A stretch of DNA of 64,000 nucleotides from CAIVVT01 sp963757265 (GTDB lineage: Bacteria > Acidobacteriota > Terriglobia > Bryobacterales > Bryobacteraceae), in assembly GCA_963757265.1 (NCBI GenBank), contig CAVWRA010000006.1, positions 1,984,001-2,048,000 of the forward strand, read 5' to 3'. The position numbers and the translations under genes were made by a program. The first letter of the stretch is position 1, and every line of letters starts with the position of its first letter. The notes beneath the pieces are model-generated. The model saw nothing but the letters and a program-made list of their open reading frames with translations, ran no database searches and was not told where the DNA came from. Below are positions 30,942-40,273 of the stretch, piece after piece.

Positions 30942-32245
30942 ATCGTAGACATTTCCTGATGGCTTCCGCCGCTGCCGCTAGCGCGGCCCCGCGTGCCAGC
31001 TCGCTCTCCAACGCGAATGACACTGTGCGCGTGGCCTGCGTGGGCGTCCACGCCCAGGGCCGGGAGCACATCGCGCATTACGCTAAAATGCCCAACGTCG
31101 AAATCGCCGCCGTGTGCGACATCGACGAATCGGTGCTCAGCGCGCGCCTTGACGACATCGAAAAGCTGGGTCACAAGCGGCCCGTGGGCTTCACCGATTT
31201 CCGCAAGCTGCTCGAGGACAAGTCCATCGACGCCGTCTCCCTCGCCACGCCCAACCACCACCACACTCTGCAGACCATCTGGGCCTGTCAGGCCGGCAAG
31301 GACGTCTATGTCGAGAAGCCCTGCTCGCACGACATGTTCGAAGCCCGCCAGATTGCGGTGGTCATGGAGAAATTCGGGCGCATCGTCCAGCACGGCACCA
31401 ACAGCCGCTCCGGCATCGCGCGCGAGGCCATCGCCAGGATCCGCGAGGGCCTCGTCGGCGACGTCTACCTGGCGCGCGGGCTGTGCTTCAAGTGGCGCGA
31501 TACCATCGGCCGCGCGCCCGTCGAGCCGGTGCCCCCCGGCGTGCACTATGACCTGTGGCTCGGCCCCGCGCCGCTCCACGCCTTCACGAAAAACCGCTTC
31601 CACTACAACTGGCACTGGTTCTGGGATTACGGCAACGGCGACTTCGGTAACCAGGGCATCCACCAGCTCGACGTGGCGCGCTGGGGCCTCGGCGTCACCT
31701 ACCCCGCCAAGGTCAGCGCCATCGGCGGCCACGTCATGTTCGACGACGACCAGGAGACGCCCAACGTCCTCACCGCCAGTTTCGAATTTGACGCCGGCGG
31801 GAAGAAGAAGCTGCTGGCCTTCGAGGTGCGCCACTGGATGACGAATCATGAGGCCGGCATGGGCGAGGACGGCTCCAGGCCCAATACCGTCGGTACGATC
31901 TTCTACGGCCCCAAGGGCTACGTCGCCATCTGGGACGAGGACCACGGGCGGTACCAGAGCTTCCTGGGCAAGGAGCAGAGCCCCGGTCCATCGGGTTCGG
32001 ACGTGGGCAACAACTGGGCCAATTTCATCACCGCCGTGCGCAGCCGCAAGCGCTCCGATCTGAACGCGCCCATCACGGAGGGCGCCATTTCGACGATCCT
32101 GCTGCACCTGGCGAACATCTCCTACCGCGTCGGCCGCACGCTGTACTTCGACCCGCAGACCTTCTCCTGCAAGGGCGACGCAGAGGCCAACGCGTATTTC
32201 CGGCGCCGCTACCGGCCCGAGTTCACCGTGCCCGAAATCGCCTAG
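30938..32245 (+). CDS. Tat-exported Gfo/Idh/MocA-family oxidoreductase
   Basis: 435 residues with a twin-arginine signal (NRRHFLMASAAAASAA), a Rossmann domain (ACVGVHAQGREHI), the family lysine motif VYVEKPCSH and a C-terminal substrate domain with HWFWDYGNGDFGNQGIHQLD. Related enzymes oxidise sugars or glycosides using a tightly bound NAD(P). It is coupled to the DUF6807 gene upstream and 8 bases from the DUF4832-type gene downstream. It differs in length and sequence from the 19-kb paralogue. Confidence 0.9.
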   Translation: MNRRHFLMASAAAASAAPRASSLSNANDTVRVACVGVHAQGREHIAHYAKMPNVEIAAVCDIDESVLSARLDDIEKLGHKRPVGFTDFRKLLEDKSIDAVSLATPNHHHTLQTIWACQAGKDVYVEKPCSHDMFEARQIAVVMEKFGRIVQHGTNSRSGIAREAIARIREGLVGDVYLARGLCFKWRDTIGRAPVEPVPPGVHYDLWLGPAPLHAFTKNRFHYNWHWFWDYGNGDFGNQGIHQLDVARWGLGVTYPAKVSAIGGHVMFDDDQETPNVLTASFEFDAGGKKKLLAFEVRHWMTNHEAGMGEDGSRPNTVGTIFYGPKGYVAIWDEDHGRYQSFLGKEQSPGPSGSDVGNNWANFITAVRSRKRSDLNAPITEGAISTILLHLANISYRVGRTLYFDPQTFSCKGDAEANAYFRRRYRPEFTVPEIA

Positions 32246-32253
32246 GAGTCCTT

Positions 32254-33639
32254 ATGCCGATCCGAATTGCGCTGCTGGCCGCGGCTGTAGCGGCCATCGC
32301 GTCCGCTCAGCCGACCGTCATCGCGCGCCCCAAGATGATCGACGATGTGCTGGTCAATCCCAACATGGGCATCCAGACCTTCCAGCGCTACACTCGTCAG
32401 ACGCTGTTCGCGGGCACTCGCTGGTCCGAGGTCGGACCTGAGGCCGCCGTGGCGGATGCGTCCGGGCCGGTCGATTTCCCCGCTTCGTCGGTGGCCTATC
32501 TGCGTTGGTTCTGGTATCAACTCGAGCCCGAACGCGGCCACTACCGTTGGGAGATCATCGACGCGGCGCTGGACGAGGCGCGCAAGCACGGCCAGTCGCT
32601 GGCCATCCGCCTGATGCCTTACGACCAGTCCAGTCCGCTCCCCGGTTGGTACCGCAACTCCGGCGCGCGCCGCGCCAACAAGCCCTCGGACCAGGACGGC
32701 AAAATCTGGTCGCCGGACGCCTCCGACCCGCTCTACATCTCGGCCTGGAGCGCGCTCGTGCGCGAGGCCGGTAAGCGCTACGACGGCCATCCGTTTCTCG
32801 ATTCGGTCAACATCTCGACCGCCGGATACTGGGGCGAGGGCTGGGGTCCGTACCTGCCCGAATGGCCGATTCACAAGGCTCTCATCGACCTCTACTTCGA
32901 GGCCTTCCCGCGCACGCCGCTGCTGATGAATTTCGATCAGCTCGATGCGCTGACCTACGCCCTGAGCCGCGGCGCGGGCTGGCGCCTGGACTGCTGGGGC
33001 GACATGGGCCGGCCGGGCCACCCCAACTGGGCGCACATGTTCGACCTCTATCCCGAGCAGGTGGCGCGCGCGGCCGCCCAGGAGGTGTGGCGCCACGCGC
33101 CGGTGTCGCTGGAAGCCTGCGGCGTGCCGGGCACGTGGAAGCAATGGGGCTTCGATCTGAAGCCCATCTTCGACCAGGCGCTGCGCTGGCACGTCTCCAC
33201 GGTCAACCTGAAATCCACGGCTATTCCCGCGGAATGGAAAGCGGCCTTCGAGGAATTTCAGAAGCAGATGGGCTACCGCTTCGCGCTGCGCCGATTTGAG
33301 CATCCGGCGCAGGTGCGGGCCGGCACGATGATTCCGATTTCGATGTGGTGGTTCAACGCGGGCGTGGCGCCGGTTTACCGCGAATACCAGCTGGCGCTGG
33401 AGCTGCGCTCGGCCGGGCATGCTGCGCGGACGCCTCTGCCGGTGGACGTGCGCAAGTGGCTGCCCGGCGATTCGGTCTACGAGAGCACACTGTATGTGGA
33501 CGATGCGCTGCCGCCGGGCAACTACCGGGTGCGCGTCGCTTTGCTCGACCCGCGCACGGGCCTGCCCGCCGTGCGGCTGGCCATCGAAGGCCGCCAGAAC
33601 GACGGCTGGTACGACGTCAGCGGGATTGAGATCCGCTGA
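32254..33639 (+). CDS. Secreted DUF4832-type glycosidase-like protein
   Basis: 461 residues: signal peptide (MPIRIALLAAAVAAIASA), a TIM-barrel-like domain reminiscent of GH42-type proteins (VAYLRWFWYQLEPERGHYRW), then a C-terminal beta-sandwich of the DUF4832 kind (MIPISMWWFNAGVAPVYREY to LDPRTGLPAV). Glycosidase activity is not shown; conserved acidic residues can be seen (E in YWGEGWG) but the catalytic pair cannot be fixed. Third gene of the 29.9-33.6 kb operon. The next gene is convergent, 7 bases away. Confidence 0.82.
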   Translation: MPIRIALLAAAVAAIASAQPTVIARPKMIDDVLVNPNMGIQTFQRYTRQTLFAGTRWSEVGPEAAVADASGPVDFPASSVAYLRWFWYQLEPERGHYRWEIIDAALDEARKHGQSLAIRLMPYDQSSPLPGWYRNSGARRANKPSDQDGKIWSPDASDPLYISAWSALVREAGKRYDGHPFLDSVNISTAGYWGEGWGPYLPEWPIHKALIDLYFEAFPRTPLLMNFDQLDALTYALSRGAGWRLDCWGDMGRPGHPNWAHMFDLYPEQVARAAAQEVWRHAPVSLEACGVPGTWKQWGFDLKPIFDQALRWHVSTVNLKSTAIPAEWKAAFEEFQKQMGYRFALRRFEHPAQVRAGTMIPISMWWFNAGVAPVYREYQLALELRSAGHAARTPLPVDVRKWLPGDSVYESTLYVDDALPPGNYRVRVALLDPRTGLPAVRLAIEGRQNDGWYDVSGIEIR

Positions 33640-33646
33640 ATCAGGA

Positions 33647-35968
33647 TTACTTCGAATACGCCGCGACGGGCGTAACGATGTCCTCGGCGGCCTTCGGATC
33701 GCCTGCTGCCGGGCCGTGCCAGACGCTGCCGCCGAAGGTCGTGATGTAGATCTTCGAGGGGTCGCGCGGGTCGGGGATCACACGATGGCCCCATTTGAAG
33801 TTGTAGCCGCGGATGCGTTGCCACGTCAGGCCGCGGTCGGTGGAGCGCCAGGCGGAGGACTCGAAGCCGCAGGCGTACAGCGTCGTTTTGTCGCGCGGAT
33901 CGATGGTCACGTCGTAGACGTGCTGGTCGCGCGCCAGCACCTGTTTCCACGTCGCGCCGGCATCGGTGGAAAGGTAGATACCGCCGCCAGCCTCGGGGTC
34001 CTCAGTGTGACGGCGCCACGCCGCCAGATACAGCCGGTCGGGAACATCGGGATCGATGGCCAGGCCGTTGGGGCCGTTGACGCCCGCCGGCAGCGGCACT
34101 TTCTCCCAACTGTCGCCGGAGTTTTTCGAGCGGTACAGCGCGCCGTCGCCGTCGTTGCCGATGCTGCCGTCCTCGCTGCGCCGGGCCAGCACCACGTACA
34201 GCACGCCGTTGCGATCCTGCGCCAGCCGCCAGGCCATGGGCTCGTGCGCCGGCAGGCCGTTGTTGCGCGCCTCCCAGCTCTGGCCGCCGTCGCGCGAGCG
34301 GTACACGCCCCGCCCGACGCCGGCCACATACAGCACGCGCGCCTCGGGCGTGCTGCGCGCGTCCAGGACAATATGCGTCGCCGCCATGGGCGGCAGGCCG
34401 TTGGCCTGCACCTGCCAGCTTCGCCCGCCGTCGTCGCTGCGCACCACGCCGCCCTGGTAACGGGAGGGCGAGGAGCGCCGCCACATCTTCGTCCGCGGCA
34501 GGTCGTGCGTGTCGGTCATCACCGCCCAGATGCGGCCGCGCACCGCCGGGTCGAAGACCAGCCAGTAGGTGGTATTGAGGTAGCGGTGCGGCACGCCCTT
34601 CTCCGTGGCGCTATACCAACTGGCGCCGCCGTCGTCGCTGGCAAACAGGCCGATGTCGGTGTAATCGATGAACATGTGCCGCGGATCGAAGGGATCGAAG
34701 TGCACGCCGTAATTGGTGGTCACGTCCAGCCCGGTGGTGGTCCAGCCGCCGTCGGGGACGCGGCGCGTGTAGGCCGCGGTCCAGGTCGCGCCGCCGTCGA
34801 GCGAGTGCAGCGTGCGTCCATCGTCGGTCGCGTAGCAGATCTCGGGCCGCGTGGGAGAGACGCCCAGGCCGATGGGATTCTCGCCCCAGCCGGGGCCGAA
34901 GCGTGCGCTGATCCAGCCGTCGTCCACGGCCGGCGACTTCGTGCCGGATTCGCTCCACACGTCGCGCCAGGTGGCGCCGAAGTCCTCGGTTTTTGTGACG
35001 CCGAACGATTGCGAGAGCAGATCGCGTTTCCCGTTGAAGCTCACGTAGGCCACGCCCGGGTGGAACAAAGACGCCGCCACGGCCTGTAATCGCCCGCCGG
35101 GCGCGCGGCGTTCCCACGTCGCGCCGCCGTCCCGGGAGATGAACACCGCGTCGCGCGACACTCCGTAAATCACCGCCTTCGCGCCACTGCCGGGGAAGCC
35201 CGCCGAGACGTCTAGAAATGGTTCCGGCGCGGCCGCGCCCAGGCGCGCTACTCCGCCCTCGATCACGGCCACGCGGTCCCGGCCCACCACGTAAATCGTG
35301 CGCTGGGCAGCGGGGGAATCGGGATCGATGTAGATGTGCTCCGCGCCCGCGGGCACGTCGGAGGCCACGTTATCGATGTAGTAAATGTGCTTCGAGCCCG
35401 GTGGCAGCCCGGCGGCCACGCGCGCCCAGGTGCGTCCCGAGTCGGCCGACCGCCGCAGCGACGGTCCGCCCGCGGCGGTGAAAACGGCGTACAGAACCTG
35501 TGAGTTCTTGGGATCCACGGCTAGAGCAGTAATGGCCTCCTTGTCGCCCGTGGTCCGGAACTCCGCATCGGCGTGGTCGTCGAGCATGTCGATGCCCGTG
35601 ACGGATTTCGGATTGGGTTGAACCAGCGCCCATGTCGCGCCGGCGTCGGTGCTGCGCCACAGCCCCCGGTTGTGGATGTAGAAGGTGTTGACGTTTGAGG
35701 GATCGAAGACGAAGAACTGCGTCACGCCGCGCAGGTTGATCATGCGCCAGCTCTTCCCGCCGTCCTTGGTCAGGTACGAGCCCGTCATGTCGCAGTTGAC
35801 GAAGACCACGTTGGGGTCGAGAGGGCTGACGGTGGGATGGAACTGGGCGCCGCCGCCGCCGGGCCCGATCACCTCCCAGGCATCATTGCGCGCGCCCGGG
35901 GCGGAGGGCGACAGAACCCCCAGACAGGCCAGAATCAGGCTCGCGGTGAACAGCGGAATGGATCTCAT
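33647..35968 (-). CDS. Secreted BNR/Asp-box (sialidase/VPS10-fold) protein
   Basis: 773-residue exported beta-propeller protein with many Asp-box-like S-x-D-x-G-x-x-W motifs, e.g. SLDGGATWTAA, SDDGGRSWQVQ, SRDGGQSWEAR, STDAGATWKQV and STDRGLTWQ. Such architecture is found in GH74-type xyloglucanases and in many carbohydrate-binding propeller proteins; without the catalytic Asp pair confirmed, no activity is assigned. ATG 35968 starts a signal peptide and has GAGGTG 8 bases upstream. It converges on the DUF4832 gene. Confidence 0.82.
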   Translation of the reverse strand: MRSIPLFTASLILACLGVLSPSAPGARNDAWEVIGPGGGGAQFHPTVSPLDPNVVFVNCDMTGSYLTKDGGKSWRMINLRGVTQFFVFDPSNVNTFYIHNRGLWRSTDAGATWALVQPNPKSVTGIDMLDDHADAEFRTTGDKEAITALAVDPKNSQVLYAVFTAAGGPSLRRSADSGRTWARVAAGLPPGSKHIYYIDNVASDVPAGAEHIYIDPDSPAAQRTIYVVGRDRVAVIEGGVARLGAAAPEPFLDVSAGFPGSGAKAVIYGVSRDAVFISRDGGATWERRAPGGRLQAVAASLFHPGVAYVSFNGKRDLLSQSFGVTKTEDFGATWRDVWSESGTKSPAVDDGWISARFGPGWGENPIGLGVSPTRPEICYATDDGRTLHSLDGGATWTAAYTRRVPDGGWTTTGLDVTTNYGVHFDPFDPRHMFIDYTDIGLFASDDGGASWYSATEKGVPHRYLNTTYWLVFDPAVRGRIWAVMTDTHDLPRTKMWRRSSPSRYQGGVVRSDDGGRSWQVQANGLPPMAATHIVLDARSTPEARVLYVAGVGRGVYRSRDGGQSWEARNNGLPAHEPMAWRLAQDRNGVLYVVLARRSEDGSIGNDGDGALYRSKNSGDSWEKVPLPAGVNGPNGLAIDPDVPDRLYLAAWRRHTEDPEAGGGIYLSTDAGATWKQVLARDQHVYDVTIDPRDKTTLYACGFESSAWRSTDRGLTWQRIRGYNFKWGHRVIPDPRDPSKIYITTFGGSVWHGPAAGDPKAAEDIVTPVAAYSK

Positions 35969-36141
35969 AGGAGCACCTCGATGGAGTGCTCTACTTGTAT
36001 CAACCCCTGCGGCAAGGGTCAACGCCGGGTGTTCCGGCCGCAGGGTGTAGCCGGCCGGCGCGCGTGGCGATAGAGTAGTTCAGGAGTTGCGCGCGGCCGC
36101 CCGGGCGGCGCGGGCCCTCTTTTCCCGGTTGGAGGTTGGCG

Positions 36142-37830
36142 ATGCACTCATCACGTTCGTTGCGCGTTGGCCTGTTGGTGGCGGCGCTGGGGCTGGCCGC
36201 AATGGCCGCGCCCCGCGGCGTGAGCCTTTCGCAATCCGCGAAGAGCGTTGAGACCTACGATTATGTGGAAGTCACGTTGAACATCAGCGCGCCGGATGCG
36301 GGCAACCCGTTCACCGCCGCGACGCTCGACGGATGGTTCGCCAAGGCCGGCACGAGCGAACGCGTAACGGTGGACGGGTTCTGCGATTCACCCGACGGTT
36401 CCGTGTTCCGCATCCGCTTCATGCCGTCGTCGCCGGGCGCCTACCACTACTCAATCGTCTACAGGCAGGGCGCTTTCGAGAGCAGACAGGAGGGCACGTT
36501 CGAAGCGACGCCGAGCAAGCGCCGCGGCCCGATCCGCGTTGACCCGGAATACCCCTGGCACTTCATCTGGGAGGGCACCGGGGAGCACTACTTCTTCAAC
36601 GGCACGACGGCCTTCTGGCTGATGGGCTGGCATGAGGAGCGCATCATCCAGGACACCATCGAGCGGCTGCACAACCTCAAGATCAACCGCATGCGCGTGC
36701 TGCTCTCCGGCGGCTCGTTCACCTTCTATGGCGAGCCGATCATGACCGGCGACAACTTCACCTACTTCCTCCGCCCTTGGCCGGCGAAGAGCCCGCAGGA
36801 CCTGATGAACCCGGGCATCGACTACACGCGCTTCGACGTGGCGTATTGGCAGAAGTTTGAGCGCATGCTGCGCTTCGCGCGCGAGCGCGACATGATCATC
36901 TCGGTTATCCAGGACATCAGCGACGGGCGCATCCACCTGGTGGCCTTCAGCGAGGACGAGCGCCGCTACCTGCGCTACGCCGCGGCGCGCCTCGGCGCGT
37001 TTTCCAACATCACCTGGGACATGGGCGACGACATGGACAGCTTCCGCGACGAGAAGTGGGCTCACGAGATGGGCACGTTGCTGGTGGGCTGGGACCAGGC
37101 GCATCACCTCGCCACCAGCCACCCGACGCAGCGCAAACACCAGGACCGCGCGTCGCCGTGGTTGGGCTTCACTTCGATCCAGGACTGGTCGCGGCAGCAA
37201 CACAGCTTGATGCTCGAGGAGCGCGAGATCCAGAAAAAGACCGGCCGCATCATCCCCCAGACCAACGAGGAATACGGCTACGAGGATCACTACCCGCACT
37301 GGGCGCCGGAGCCGCCGGGCGACTCGGCCGAGGTATTGCGCCACATGGCCTGGGAGATCGCCATGGCCGGCGCCTATGGCACGGCCGGCGAAACCGCGCG
37401 GCGCGGCGTCAACATCTGGCCCGACACCGGCGGCGGCTGGATGAACGGGCGTGGCGACGACAGCATGGTGATGCTAAAAGGCTACGCGCACATGGTCGAT
37501 TTCTTCACCAGCTTCGAATGGTGGAAGACCGAGCCGCACGACGAACTGGTGAGCGGCGGGCGCGCCTTCTGCCTGGCGCAGCCGGGCCGGACGTACGCCG
37601 TCTACATTCCCGACCGGGTGATGTGCGGCGTCGGCGAATCCTACGAATTCAAGACCGCTTGCGCGCCGCTGGCGTTGAAGCTCGAGCCGGGCGCGTACGA
37701 AGCACATTGGTACGGCGCGTACACCGGCGAGATCATTCCCATCGGCACGGTGCAGGGTCCGGTTTGGACGCTGCCGAAGGCGCCCGGCGGGCTGGACTGG
37801 GCGCTGCTGCTGCAGCGCCGCACGAATTAG
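36142..37830 (+). CDS. Secreted DUF5060 / DUF4038-type glycoside-hydrolase-like protein
   Basis: 562 residues: signal peptide, then an N-terminal DUF5060 beta-sandwich (TYDYVEVTLNISAPDAGNPF to FRIRFMPSSPGAYHYSI), then a TIM-barrel-like DUF4038 region (HYFFNGTTAFWLMGWHEERI; INRMRVLL; ITWDMGDDMD). A C-terminal beta domain ends WALLLQ. Proteins of this kind are annotated as putative glycoside hydrolases. GGAGG lies 7 bases before the ATG. It is divergent from the BNR protein. Confidence 0.84.
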   Translation: MHSSRSLRVGLLVAALGLAAMAAPRGVSLSQSAKSVETYDYVEVTLNISAPDAGNPFTAATLDGWFAKAGTSERVTVDGFCDSPDGSVFRIRFMPSSPGAYHYSIVYRQGAFESRQEGTFEATPSKRRGPIRVDPEYPWHFIWEGTGEHYFFNGTTAFWLMGWHEERIIQDTIERLHNLKINRMRVLLSGGSFTFYGEPIMTGDNFTYFLRPWPAKSPQDLMNPGIDYTRFDVAYWQKFERMLRFARERDMIISVIQDISDGRIHLVAFSEDERRYLRYAAARLGAFSNITWDMGDDMDSFRDEKWAHEMGTLLVGWDQAHHLATSHPTQRKHQDRASPWLGFTSIQDWSRQQHSLMLEEREIQKKTGRIIPQTNEEYGYEDHYPHWAPEPPGDSAEVLRHMAWEIAMAGAYGTAGETARRGVNIWPDTGGGWMNGRGDDSMVMLKGYAHMVDFFTSFEWWKTEPHDELVSGGRAFCLAQPGRTYAVYIPDRVMCGVGESYEFKTACAPLALKLEPGAYEAHWYGAYTGEIIPIGTVQGPVWTLPKAPGGLDWALLLQRRTN

Positions 37831-37969
37831 GGAGTCGGCCTGGGGAGACTCGAAGCCGCGGCTGCGAGTGCGATGCGCGGCCCGGCGGCTGCTCCACCGC
37901 GCGGCCGGGTCTGACGGTAGGCTGAAATGGAATCACCAGGCGGAAGAGCCTCCGCACGGTGGGGCTGGA

Positions 37970-38965
37970 ATGGAACGCGGAGACGCATTGACGCATTGCA
38001 ACAGTCTGGCCGGAGCCGGCGACCGGGAGCGGCGGGCCGGGCGCTGCCCCGGATTGCCTCAGCCCGACACGCGCATTCCGCTTCATCCGGCCGATGCCGG
38101 TGCGCGGCGCCGAAGCGGGCGACGGTGGGCGTGGCTTCGGCCGGCCGTGGCGGTCCTGATGGGCCTGCCGCAGGCCGCCTCAGCGGCGGGGACCGACACC
38201 AAGCCGGCCACAGAGAGCCCACTGGAAACGGGCTATCACCAGATGTACGACCTGCAATTCGACCAGGCCCACAGGACTTTTGCCGCCTGGAAGATCGCGC
38301 ACCCCGACGATCCACTGGGCCCGGCTTCGATGGCGGCGGCGTACCTGTTCGCCGAGTTCGACCGGTTGCATATTCTGCAATCCGAGTTTTTCCTTCACGA
38401 CGAGAACATTCGCGGCGTTCACCGCGCGCTGGCGCCCGCACCGGGCACGCGGGCGCTGTTCTACGGGGAGGTTGGCGCGGCACAGAAAATCGCGGGCCGG
38501 CGGCTGGCGTCGAATCCCAAGGACACCAACGCGATGTTCGCGAATCTCCTGGCGCTGGGCCTCAGCTCGGATTACGAGGGCCTGGTGGAAAAACGCAATT
38601 TAAGCGCGCTGTCGCTGATGAAGCAGGGCCGAGTGATGTCGGAGCGGTTGCTGAGCGTCGATCCAAGCTTCTATGATGCTTATCTAGCCAGTGGTGTCGA
38701 AAATTACATGTTGAGCCAGAAGCCCATGCCGGTGCGCTGGCTGCTGCGCCTGGGGGGCGCCCAAACTGACAAGGAAGAGGGCGTCCGAAGAGTCAAGCTG
38801 ACGGCCGAAAAGGGCCACTACCTGCGGCCGTTTGCGCGCCTGCTGGTGGCCGTGGCCGCGTTGCGCGATAAAGACACGGCCACGGCCAGGAACATTCTAC
38901 GGGACCTGACGCGAGAGTATCCTCACAACCATCTGTATTCCGAAGAGCTGTCCAGATTGCCATAG
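37970..38965 (+). CDS. Exported TPR-like protein of unknown function
   Basis: About 331 residues with a hydrophobic, signal-like segment (WLRPAVAVLMGLPQAASAAG) after a basic stretch of about 50 residues. The rest is helical: HQMYDLQFDQAHRTFAAW and later repeats look like TPRs (ARNILRDLTREYPHNHLY). The start is uncertain; ATG 37970 has GGGG upstream but leaves a long polar N-terminus, so a start nearer the signal is possible. It lies 14 bases before the polyketide synthase and is probably co-transcribed. I do not recognise the family. Confidence 0.7.
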   Translation: MERGDALTHCNSLAGAGDRERRAGRCPGLPQPDTRIPLHPADAGARRRSGRRWAWLRPAVAVLMGLPQAASAAGTDTKPATESPLETGYHQMYDLQFDQAHRTFAAWKIAHPDDPLGPASMAAAYLFAEFDRLHILQSEFFLHDENIRGVHRALAPAPGTRALFYGEVGAAQKIAGRRLASNPKDTNAMFANLLALGLSSDYEGLVEKRNLSALSLMKQGRVMSERLLSVDPSFYDAYLASGVENYMLSQKPMPVRWLLRLGGAQTDKEEGVRRVKLTAEKGHYLRPFARLLVAVAALRDKDTATARNILRDLTREYPHNHLYSEELSRLP

Positions 38966-38979
38966 AATCCGAGTAACAA

Positions 38980-40029
38980 ATGAAAATTGCCGGCGTAGCC
39001 AGCGCATTTCCAGAATACGAGTACGACCAGGAAACCCTGCTCAGGGCGTTTCTGGCGCATTGGGGCGAGCGGTTGGAGAATCCCCGCTTTTTCGAGCGGC
39101 TGCACAACCGCGTGGGCGTGGAGACCCGCCACATTGCGCTGCCGATTGAAGAGTATCCCGGACTGAAGAGCTGGGGCGCGGCCAACAATCACTGGATTCG
39201 CGTGGCTGTGAATCTGAGCGAGCAGTGCCTCGGCACGGCGCTCGAGCGGGCGGGGCTGGAAACGAGCCGCCTGGGGGCGATCTTCTTCGTTTCAGTGACC
39301 GGCATCGCCAGTCCCTCGGTGGAGGCGCGGCTGATGAACCGGATGCGGCTGCCGGTGAACATCAAGCGCATTCCGATTTTCGGGCTGGGGTGCGTCGCCG
39401 GAGCGGCGGGCATCGCCCGCGCGGCGGACTACGTGAAGGCCTATCCCGAGCAGGCCGCGGCGGTGATCTCGGTGGAGTTGTGTTCGCTGACGCTGCAGCA
39501 GGACGACTTCTCGATGGCCAATCTGATCTCGACGGGACTGTTCGGCGACGGCGCGGCGGCGGTGCTGGTGAGCGGCGACAAGGTCCCCGCCGGCGGCCCG
39601 CAAATTCTGGCCACGAAATCGATCTTTTACCCGGATTCGGAGCACGTCATGGGTTGGGACATCTCCGAACGGGGATTCAAGATCGTGCTCTCGAAAGAAG
39701 TGCCGGAGGTCGTGGAGACGCACCTGGCCTCGGATGTGGACGCGTTTCTGGGTGAGCACGGACTCAAGCGCGCCGACATCGGCTGCTTTGTGATCCACAC
39801 GGGCGGGCCGAAGGTGCTGGAGGCGACGCAGGCGGCGCTCGAACTGCCCCCCGGGGCGCTGGAGCCGTCGTGGGAGTGCCTGCGGCGGATGGGCAACCTG
39901 TCGTCGGCCTCGGTCCTGTGCGTGCTCGAAGAGATTCAATTGCGCCACCAGCCTCCGGCCGGGACGTGGGGCCTGCTGGCGGCAATGGGCCCGGCGTTCT
40001 GCTCCGAACTGCTGCTGCTGCGCTGGTAG
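38980..40029 (+). CDS. Type III polyketide synthase (chalcone-synthase-like)
   Basis: 349-residue homodimeric ketosynthase-like enzyme that condenses a CoA-linked starter with malonyl-CoA units. The catalytic triad is Cys138 (FGLGCVAGA), His273 (VIHTGGPK) and Asn306 (GNLSSAS), with spacing as in plant and bacterial type III PKSs. The product cannot be predicted; bacterial relatives make alkylresorcinols, alkylpyrones or similar lipids. No methyltransferase or oxygenase is adjacent. The TPR-like gene lies just upstream. Confidence 0.92.
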   Translation: MKIAGVASAFPEYEYDQETLLRAFLAHWGERLENPRFFERLHNRVGVETRHIALPIEEYPGLKSWGAANNHWIRVAVNLSEQCLGTALERAGLETSRLGAIFFVSVTGIASPSVEARLMNRMRLPVNIKRIPIFGLGCVAGAAGIARAADYVKAYPEQAAAVISVELCSLTLQQDDFSMANLISTGLFGDGAAAVLVSGDKVPAGGPQILATKSIFYPDSEHVMGWDISERGFKIVLSKEVPEVVETHLASDVDAFLGEHGLKRADIGCFVIHTGGPKVLEATQAALELPPGALEPSWECLRRMGNLSSASVLCVLEEIQLRHQPPAGTWGLLAAMGPAFCSELLLLRW

Positions 40030-40091
40030 CGCGGCGCGCGCGCTTTCTTCCACGCGCGCCAGCCAGTTACAATTGACGGTAGTCCGTTCCC

Positions 40092-40180
40092 GGCCGAGTG
40101 GCGGAACTGGCAGACGCACCAGACTCAAAATCTGGCGTTCTTTACTGAACGTGTGGGTTCGACCCCCACCTCGGCCACCA
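40092..40180 (+). tRNA. tRNA-Leu(CAA)
   Basis: The 89-base sequence folds as a type II tRNA: acceptor GGCCGAG/CTCGGCC, D-arm, anticodon stem CCAGA/TCTGG with loop CTCAAAA (anticodon CAA, 40126-40128), long variable arm CGTTC/GAACG, T-arm GTGGG/CCCAC, discriminator A, and an encoded CCA. It reads UUG leucine codons. Confidence 0.97.
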
Positions 40181-40237
40181 CATCTGCGGAGTGTTATCCC
40201 TCGCGCGCATCTAAGGAGCGGGTGGCGACACCCCAGC

Positions 40238-40260
40238 CAGGCATCTGAATAAGATGCCTG
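40238..40260. terminator. Stem-loop downstream of tRNA-Leu
   Basis: CAGGCATCT (40238-40246) and AGATGCCTG (40252-40260) form a perfect 9-bp stem with a GAATA loop, 58 bases after the tRNA. There is no U-run, so it may be a processing or termination structure of another type. It also lies just before the TPR gene. Confidence 0.45.
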
Positions 40261-40273
40261 AGGTGGGATCATA

